A DNA stretch of 64,000 bases from Pinus tabuliformis. Its lineage: Eukaryota > Streptophyta > Pinopsida > Pinales > Pinaceae. The translations under genes and the position numbers were made by a program. The stretch is from the NCBI GenBank assembly GCA_031772625.1, contig CM062812.1, positions 731,574,300 to 731,638,299 of the forward strand, in the 5' to 3' direction. Below are positions 57,018 through 64,000 of the stretch, one piece after another; position 1 is the first letter of the stretch, and each line of letters begins with the position of its first letter. Under the pieces are notes generated by a model. That model saw nothing but the letters and a program-made list of their open reading frames with translations, searched no databases and was not told the DNA's origin.

Positions 57018-58000
57018 AAGAATTGCGCAGCCACCAGCCGTGTGGGCGGGCGGACTGCTCGGGTGGCGCCAACCCAGCCGCGCCACCCCGGCGGCCAGCC
57101 TGCCCACCTGGTTGGTGGCTGGGCAATTCCGGGAATCGACCAACCACTAGCTGGGCGGGCGAGTAGGCCACCGGGGTGGCATAGCTCGTGACTGGGTGAT
57201 TCCCGAAATCCCCCAGCCACCAGCCGGGTAGGCTGGCGGGCAGCCGGTGTGGCGCCAGCCCAGGCCGCGCCACCCGGACAGCATGCTCGCCCAGTGGCTG
57301 GGTGATTCCCGAAATCATCCATCCACCAGCCGGGCGAGTGGCTGGTGGCCAGGCAATTCCCGGAATCGCCAAGCCACCAGCCGGGTGGGCAGGCGGGCCG
57401 TCGGCGTGGCGCCAGCCCAAGCTGTGCCACCCCGGCAGCCTGCCCGCCCGCTCAGCTGGTGGTTGGGTGATTCCCGGAATCGCCCAGCCACTAGCCGGGC
57501 GGGCGGGCGGGCCACCGGGGTGGCGCCAGCCCAGGCTAGGCCACCCCAGCGGCCTGCCTGCCTGCCCGGCTGGTGGCTGGGTGATTCGCGCCACCCTGCC
57601 TGCCCGGCTGGTTGGTGGCTGGGTGATTTCGGGAATCGCCCAGGCACCAGCCGCCGGCGCCCGCCCGACTCGTGGCTGGGTGATTCCGGGAATCACCCAG
57701 GTGGCTGGAATCACCCAGCCACCAGCAGCCCGCCCGGCTAGTGGCTGGGCGATTCCCGGAATCGCCCAGCCACCAGGTGGGCGGGCGCGTGGGCCACCGG
57801 GGTGGCACCAGCCTAGGCCGTGCCACCTCGGCGGCCCACCCGCCCACCTGGCTGGTGGCTGGGTGATTCTGGGAATCACCCAGCCACTAGCCAGGCGGGT
57901 GGGCGGGCCACCGGGGTGACGCAGTCTAGGGTGGCACCACCCTGGTGGCCCGCCCGCCCGCCCGGTTGGTGGCTGGGTGATTCCGGGCCGCCCCACCCTG
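57018..58000. repeat. Array, left sub-domain with a second palindrome type
   Basis: Here the GATTCCSGGAATC palindromes alternate with a second inverted repeat, GGCCACCGGGGTGGCGCCAG facing its near-complement GCCACCCCGGCGGCC (for example 57502-57553, 57795-57835). The period is therefore roughly doubled. The arms next to the core often read GGGTG and CGCCC rather than GGTTG and CAACC. Confidence 0.85.
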
Positions 58001-60560
58001 GCAGCCCGCCTGACTGGTGGCTGGTGGCTGGCTGATTCTCGGAATCACTCAGCCACTAGCTGGACGGGCGACTGGTGGCTAGTTGATTCCGGGAGTCACC
58101 CAGCCACCAGTCGGGCCCGCCCGCCCGACTGGTGGCTGGTTGATTCCCAGAATCACCCAGCGACCAGCCGCCAGTAATCAACCAGCCACCAGCCACTTGC
58201 CTGGCTGGTGGCTAGGTGATTTCGGGAATCAACCAGCGACCAGCCGCCGCTCGGTTGGTGGGTCCGCCCGGCTGGTGGCTAGGTGATTCCGAGAATCAAA
58301 GAGCCACCAGTCGGGTGGCTAATGGCTGGTTGATTTCTAGAATCAGCCAGCCACAAGCCGGGCGGCCAGCTGGTGGCTGGTTGAATCCCGGAATCAACCA
58401 GCCACCAGGCGGGCGGGCGGCTGGTGGCTGGTTGATTCCCAGCTGGTGGCTGGGTGATTCCGGGAATCAACCAGCCACCCGCCCGAGCGACTGGTGGCTG
58501 GGTGATTCCGGGAATCAACCAGCCACCAGCCACCCGCCCGGCTAGTGGCTCCGCCCGGCTGGTGGCTGGGTGATTCCGGGAATCAACCAGCCACCCGCCC
58601 GAGCGACTGGTGGCTGGGTGATTCCCGGAATCAACCAACCACCAGCTCCGTAGAGCCACCAGCTGGGCGGACGGCTGGTGGCTGGTTGATTCCAGGAACC
58701 AACCAGCCACCAGCCCGGTTTGTGGTTCGTTGATTCCGGGAATTAACTAGCCACCAGCCGCCCGCCCGGCCGGTGGCTGGTTGATTCCTGGAATCATCCA
58801 GCCACCAGCAGGGCGGGTGAATCACCCAGCCACCAACCGAACGGTGGCCGGTTGATTCCGGGAATCAACCAACCACCAGCAGGGCGGAGCCACTAGCCGG
58901 GCGGGTGGCTGGTTGATTCTGGGAATCAACCAGCAACCAGCCCCCCGCCTGGCCGGTGGCTGTTTGATTCCGGGAATCACTCAGCCACCAGTCGGGCGGG
59001 CGGCTGGTGGCTGGTTGATTCCGGGAATCAACCAGCCACCAGCCGGGCGGCCAACTAGTGGTTCGTTGATTCCCAGAATCAATCAGCCACCAGCCGCCCG
59101 CTCCACTGGTGGCTGGTTGATTCCGGGAATCAACCAGCCACCAGCTGGCCGCCAGTTAGCCGCCCAGCTAGTGGCAGGTTGATTCCGGGAATCAACCGGC
59201 CACCAGCCGGGCCGCCCGGCTGGTGGCTGGTTGATTCCGGGAATCAACTGGCCACCAGCTGGCCGGGCGGCTGGTCACTGGTTGATTCCGGGAATCAACC
59301 AGCCACCAGCTGGCCGCCCGGCTGGTGACTGGTTGATTCCGGGAATCAACCAGCCACCAGCTGGCCGCCCGGCTGGTGGCTAGTTGATTCCCTGAATCAA
59401 CCAGCCACCAGCCGCCCGGGCTGGTTGATTCCCGGAATCACCCAGCCACTAGCCGGGCGGGCGGCTGGTGGTTGGTTGATTCCTGGAATCAACCAGCCAC
59501 CCGTCGCCTACCCGACTGGCGGCTGGTTGATTCCCGGACCAGCCACCAGCCGCCTGGCCAGCTGGTGGCTGGGTGATTCTGGGAATCAACAAGCCACCAG
59601 CCGACTGGGCGGCTGGTGGCTGGGTGATTCCGGCCCGGCTGGTGGCTGGTTGATTCCGGGAATCAGTCAGCGACCAGCCGCCTACCCGACTGGTGGCAGG
59701 TTGATTCTGGGAATCAACCAGTCACCAGTCGGGCGGGCGGTTGGTGGCTGGTTGATTCCGGGAATCAACCAGCCACCAACCGCCCGCCCGACTGGTGACT
59801 GGGAATCAACCTGCCACTAGTCGGGCGGCCAGCTGGTGGCTGGTTGATTCCGGGAATCAACCAGCCATAAACCGAGTGGCCGGTTGGTGCCTGGTTGATT
59901 CCGGGAATCAACCAGCCACCAGTCGAGCGGAGCCACCAGCCGGGAGGGTGGCTAGTTGATTCTGGGAATCAACCAGCCAGTGGCCAGCTGGTGCCTGGTT
60001 GATTCCTGGAATCAACCAGCCACCAGCCGTCCGCCTGGCTGGTGGCTCTGCCTAGTTGGTGGCCGGAATCAACCAGCGACCAACCGGCCACCCGGTTGAT
60101 GGCTGGGTGATTCCGGGAATCAACCAGCCACCAGCTGGCCGCCCGGCTAGTGGCAGATTGATTCTGGGAATCAACCAGCAACCAGCCGGGCGAGCGGCTG
60201 GAGGCTGGTTGATTATGGGAATGAACCAGCCACCAGCCGGCTGCCCGGCTGGTGGCTGGTTGATTCCGGAAGTCAACAAGCCACCAGTCGGGCGAGCGGC
60301 TGGTTGATTCCTAGAACGGCTGGTTGATTCCTAGAATCAACCAGCCACCAGGCGCCTGCCAGACCAGTAGTTGGTTGATTCGCGGAATCAACCAACTACC
60401 AGTCGGGCGACCAGCTGCTGGCTGGTTGATTCCGGGAATCAACCAGCCACTAGCCGGGTGGCTAGTTGATTCCGGGAATCAACCATCGATCAACCAGGTG
60501 GTCGGTTGGTGGCTGGTTGATTCCGGGAATCAAGCAGCCACCAGCGGGGCAGAGCCACCG

Positions 60561-61235
60561 GCCGTGCGGGCGGCTGGTGGATGGTTGATTCTGGGAATCA
60601 ACGAGCCACCAACTGGCCACCCGACTGGTGGCTGGTTGATTCCGAGAATCAACCAGCGACCAGCCCGGCTGGTAATCAGCCAGCCACCAGCTGCCCGCCC
60701 GGCTGGTTGCCACCAGCTGCCCGCCCGACTGGTGGCTGGGTGATTCCCAGAATCAACCAGCCACCGGCCGGGGGGGGGCGGCTGATGGCTGGTTGATTCC
60801 CGGAATCAACTAGCCACCAGGTGGCTACCCGCCTGGTGGCTAGTTGATTCCCAGAATCAACCAGCCACCAGCTGCCCACCCGGCCGGTGGCTCTGCTCGG
60901 CTGGTGGCTGTGCGGGCGGCTGGTTGATTCTGGGAATCAACGAGCCACCAACTGGCCACTCGACTGGTGGCTGGTTGATTCCGAGAATCAACCAGCGACC
61001 AGCCCGGCTGGTAATCAGCCAGCCACCAGCTGCCCGCCCGGCTGGTTGCCACCAGCTGCCCGCCCGACTGGTGGCTGGGTGATTCCCAGAATCAACCAGC
61101 CACCGGCCGGGGGGGGGCGGCTGATGGCTGGTTGATTCCTGGAATCAACTAGCCACCTGGTGGCTAGTTGATTCCGGGAATCAACCAGCCACCAGCTGCC
61201 CACCCGGCCGGTGGCTCTGCTCGGCTGGTGGCTGG
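60561..61235. repeat. Array, recent duplication of a multi-unit block (offset 339 bp)
   Basis: Rare variants recur in the same order: AACGAGCCACCAACTGGCCAC at 60600 and 60939, the GCTGGTAATCAGCC break, and the eight- to nine-G run followed by CGGCTGATGG (60781 and 61120). The two blocks are nearly identical except for a 15-bp loss in the second. Confidence 0.88.
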
Positions 61236-63481
61236 TTGATTCCTGGAAATCAACCAGCCACCAACTAGGCGACCGATTGGTGGCTAGTTGTTTCCCGAAA
61301 TCAACTAGCCACCAAACGATCAGGCGGAATCAACTAGCCACCAAACGGTCGCCTGATTGGTGGCTGGTTGATTCCCGGAATCAACCAGCCAACAGCTGGC
61401 CGCCCAGCTAGTAGCAGGTTTATTCTGCGAATCAACCAGCCACCAGCCGGGCGGAGCTACCAGCCGGGCGGACGGCTGGTGGCTGGTTGATTCCCGGAAT
61501 CAACCAGCCACTAGTTGTCCGAGCGGCTGGTGGTCAACCAGCCACCAGTTGGCCGCCCCGCTGGTGGCTGGTTGATTCCTGAAATCAACCAGCCACTAGC
61601 CGCCTGCCCGGTTGGTGGCTGGTTGATTCCAGGAATCAACCAGCTACCAGCTGGCTGCCCGGTTGGTGGTTGGTTGATTCCGGGAATCAACCAGCCACCA
61701 GCTGGCTACTTGACTAGTGGCTGGTTGCTTCCGAGAATCAACCAGCGACCAGCCGGGCGGCCAGCTGGTGGCTGGTTGACCACCTGCCACTCAGCCAGCT
61801 GGTGGCTGGTTGATTCCCGAAATCAACCAGCCACCAGCCACCAGCCGGGCGGACGGCTGGTGGCTAAATTGATTCCGGGAATCAACCAGCCACCAGCTGG
61901 CCGAGCGGCTGGTGGTCAATCGGCTGGTGGCTGGTTGATTCCTGGAATCAACCAGCCACTAGCTGGGCAGCCAGCTGGTGGCTGGTTGATTCCCGGAATC
62001 AACCAGGCCCGGCTAGTGGCTGGTTGATTCCACGAATCAACCAGCCACCAACCGGGCAAGCGGCTGGTGGATGGTTGATTCCCGGAATCAACCAACCACC
62101 AGCCGCCCGCCCGGTTGGTGGCTGGTTGATTCCGGGAATCAACCAGCCACTAGCCGGGTGGCCAGCTGGTGGCTGGTTGATTCCAACCCGGAATCAACCA
62201 GCCATCTACCGGGTGGCCGGTTGGTGGCTGGTTAATTCCGGGAATCAACCAGCGACCATCTGCCCGCCCAACTTGTGGCTGGTTGATTCCCGGAATCAAC
62301 CAGGCACCAGCCGGAAGGGCCAGCTTGTGGCTGGTTGATTCCCGGAATCAACTAGCCACCAACCGGCCGCAAGGTTGGTGGCTGAGTGATTCCCCCGCCC
62401 GGCTGGTGGCTGGGTGATTCCAGGAATCACCCAGCCACCAGCCGGGCGGCTAGCTAGTGGCTGGTTGATTCCTAGAATCTCCCAGCCACCAGCAGGGCGG
62501 CCGACTGGTGGTTGGTTGATTCCCGGAATCAACTAGCCACTAGCCGGTCGCTCCGCTGGTGGCTGGTTGATTCCCGGAATCACCCAGCCACCAGCCGGGC
62601 GGGCGGTTGGTGGCTGGTGCGGCCAGATGGTGGCTGGTTGATTCTTGGAATCACCCAGCCACCAGCCGGGCAACCGACTAGTGGCTGGTTGATTTCGGGA
62701 TTCAACCAGCCAGAAGTTTAGTGGCTAGCTAGTGGTAGTGGCTGGTTGATTCTGGGAATCAACCAGCCCCAGCGCACCGCCCGGCTGGTGGCTGGTGTAT
62801 TCCCGAATAAACCAGCCACCAGCTGGCTGCCCGGCTGGTGGCTGGTTGATTCCAGGAATCACCCAGCTACCAGCCGGGCGGTCGGCTGGCGGTTGGTTGA
62901 TTCCCGGAATCAACCAGCCACTAGTCGGCCATCGAGCTGGTGGTTGGTTGATTCCTGGAATTACGCAGCCACCAGCCAGACGGCTAGTGGCTTGTTGATT
63001 CCGGGAATCAACCAGCCACCAGCCTGGTGGCAGGCTGGTGGCTGGTTGATTCCCGGAATCACCCAGCCACCAGCCGGGCGGGCGGCTGGTGGCTCGTTGA
63101 TTCTCGGAATCAACCAGCCACCAGCCGCCCGCCTGGCTAGTGTCTGGGTGATTCCGGGAATCAACCAGCCACCAGCCGGGCGGGCGGCTGGTGGGTGGTT
63201 GATTCTCGGCTGGCTGGTGGCTGGTTGATTCCCGGAATCAACCAGTGGCCGGCTGGTGGCTGGTTGATTCCCGGAATCACCCAGCCACCAGTCGCCTGCC
63301 CTGCTGGTGGCTGGGTGATTCTGGGAATGAACCAGCCACCAGCCGCCCGCTCGGCTGGTGGGAATCACCCAGCCACCAGCCGCCCGCCCGGCTGTTGGCT
63401 GGTTGATTCCCGGAATCAAAAGCAAAAGATGGATAGTTAACATTTATCAAAAACCACAATTATTGATTAACTATCTTATAG

Positions 63482-63991
63482 ACATTTGTCAGATGAAGGA
63501 AATTGGGTTCTGGATTTATTTTCTGGCTCAGGTAAGTTTTATTATATGGAATTGAATTTCAATATGTTATTTTTTAATTAATATGTCATTGTACTAATTT
63601 AGTTCATTATTTCTTTTGTGCTTGATAATTAGGTACAATGCTAGCATGTTGCCTTCAAAAAGGAAGAAATTGCATTGCAATTGAAAAAGATCCAGTACAG
63701 TGCAATTTCATTCAGCAAAGAATTAATGTTCTTTAATTTCTTCCAGATGCAATGCAAGAAATTGGGTTGAATAAAGGGGACTTTAGTGAATCACGTGTGG
63801 CAAAAAAGGCAACGGAACCCCAACCACCATTACATGGAATGTTTGGAAAGATATACATTGGGAGATTCGCAGACATCAAAGACCCATTAGAAGAGGAAAG
63901 TGAGCAAAAGGAAACAGAGAATATTGTGGAAGAAGACAATGATGAAACTCTAGAGGACGAAGAGTTTGGATTACGTGACATTGTTGATTAA
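63482..63991 (+). pseudogene. C-terminal exons of a beta-class DNA methyltransferase-like gene
   Basis: Two exon-like blocks (63482-63531 and 63633-63991) are separated by a 101-bp intron with GTAAGT donor and AATTAG acceptor, and preceded by an acceptor-like CTATCTTATAG. Joined, they read HLSDEGNWVLDLFSGSG, then TMLACCLQKGRNCIAIEKD and PVQCNFIQQRI. DLFSGSGT followed by GR-CIAIE is the AdoMet-binding motif I of beta-class adenine-N6/cytosine-N4 methyltransferases, which lies near the C terminus in that class. A TAA at 63734-63736 breaks the frame. The same frame then continues with PDAMQEIGLNKGDFSES and an acidic tail ending EFGLRDIVD and TAA (63989-63991). The catalytic D/N-PP-Y/W motif would be upstream, where only the palindromic array stands. 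Either a gene split by the array or a captured fragment. Confidence 0.6.
63532..63632 (+). other. Predicted intron, 101 bp
   Basis: CAG|GTAAGT at the left and T-rich sequence with AATTAG|GT at the right. It is AT-rich, and splicing restores the codon GGT in the middle of the methyltransferase motif SGSGT. Confidence 0.7.
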
Positions 63992-64000
63992 ATTTAAGTT

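Larger units (their letters stand above)
57018..63416. repeat. 6.4-kb tandem array of G+C-rich palindromes
   Basis: On the order of 100 units by eye. The typical unit is GGCTGGTGGCTGGTT-GATTCCSGGAATC-AACCAGCCACCAGCC, a perfect inverted repeat with a single central base, followed by a 5-20-bp G+C spacer (GGGCGGGCG or its complement). Unit length is about 55-65 bp over 58.0-63.4 kb and about 110-130 bp over 57.0-58.0 kb. Because the units are palindromic and stop-free, many long frames exist on both strands and all encode the same peptide (PAGGWLIPGINQPPAGR or GWWLVDSRNQPATS). This shows they are by-products, not genes. The array begins and ends abruptly against AT-rich DNA. Confidence 0.97.

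Noticed and set aside
57018..63416. CRISPR-like array (palindromic repeats separated by spacers)
   Set aside because: The spacers are short, G+C-rich and recur in both orientations, the repeats vary, there are no cas genes, and the surroundings are plant nuclear DNA.
56968..63443. Many long reading frames on both strands, up to 342 codons, with repeated GWWLVDSRNQPATS or PAGGWLIPGINQPPAGR
   Set aside because: They arise because a stop-free palindromic unit whose length is often a multiple of three reads the same peptide on either strand. Frames shift freely between neighbours and no start, splice or domain signal is present.
63752..63991. A separate 79-codon gene starting at the internal ATG
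   Set aside because: It is in frame with the methyltransferase motif exon upstream and separated from it only by one TAA, so it is better read as that protein's tail.

Overview
The window looks like gene-poor nuclear DNA from a large plant genome. It is AT-rich and almost wholly made of nested, decayed LTR retrotransposons. Elements with initiator-Met-tRNA-type primer binding sites, chromodomain-bearing Ty3/gypsy pol genes and a Tork-like Ty1/copia pol point to a seed plant. A gymnosperm is my best guess, because the hypothetical ORFs of the 31.9-46.0 kb element remind me of conifer annotations; that is recollection, not a search. No tRNA, rRNA or CRISPR feature was found, and only one piece of possible host protein-coding sequence (63.48-63.99 kb) is convincing.

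Layout. (E1) 1-3.15 kb: 3' half of a decayed Ty3/gypsy element, + strand. (E2) 5.92-8.84 kb: a complete but miniature, minus-strand chromovirus derivative with 333-bp LTRs and target duplication ACATG. It keeps pieces of gag, a triplicated protease-leader segment, the RNase H tail and the chromodomain. 10.2-12.5 kb: three unrecognised minus-strand, tryptophan-rich ORFs in a compact, virus-like arrangement. (E3) 15.26-27.13 kb: a Ty3/gypsy element, + strand, target duplication CTTGC. Its 3' LTR is split by (E4) 21.75-26.68 kb, a minus-strand Ty1/copia element with target duplication TGAGC. 27.49-28.10 kb: a foldback element. (E5) 31.89-45.98 kb: a 14.1-kb Athila/Tat-like element, target duplication ATGAC, encoding gag, a protease relic, a second gag-like module and a large extra ORF, but no visible reverse transcriptase or integrase. 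It is split by (E6) 38.88-43.54 kb, a non-autonomous LTR element. (E7) about 51.5-56.6 kb: a 5'-truncated, minus-strand chromovirus.

57.02-63.42 kb is the most striking part. It is a G+C-rich tandem array in which each roughly 60-bp unit is itself a near-perfect palindrome centred on GATTCC(C/G)GGAATC. The spacers between palindromes occur in both orientations, as if segments had flipped. The array ends about 65 bp before two exon-like blocks. Joined by consensus splice sites, these encode the motif I region (DLFSGSGT) and acidic tail of a beta-class DNA methyltransferase-like protein, broken by one in-frame stop.

The nesting gives relative ages: E4 is younger than E3, and E6 is younger than E5. 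All polymerase genes seen carry stops or frameshifts, so no element appears autonomous. All family assignments come from reading motifs by eye; no database search was possible.
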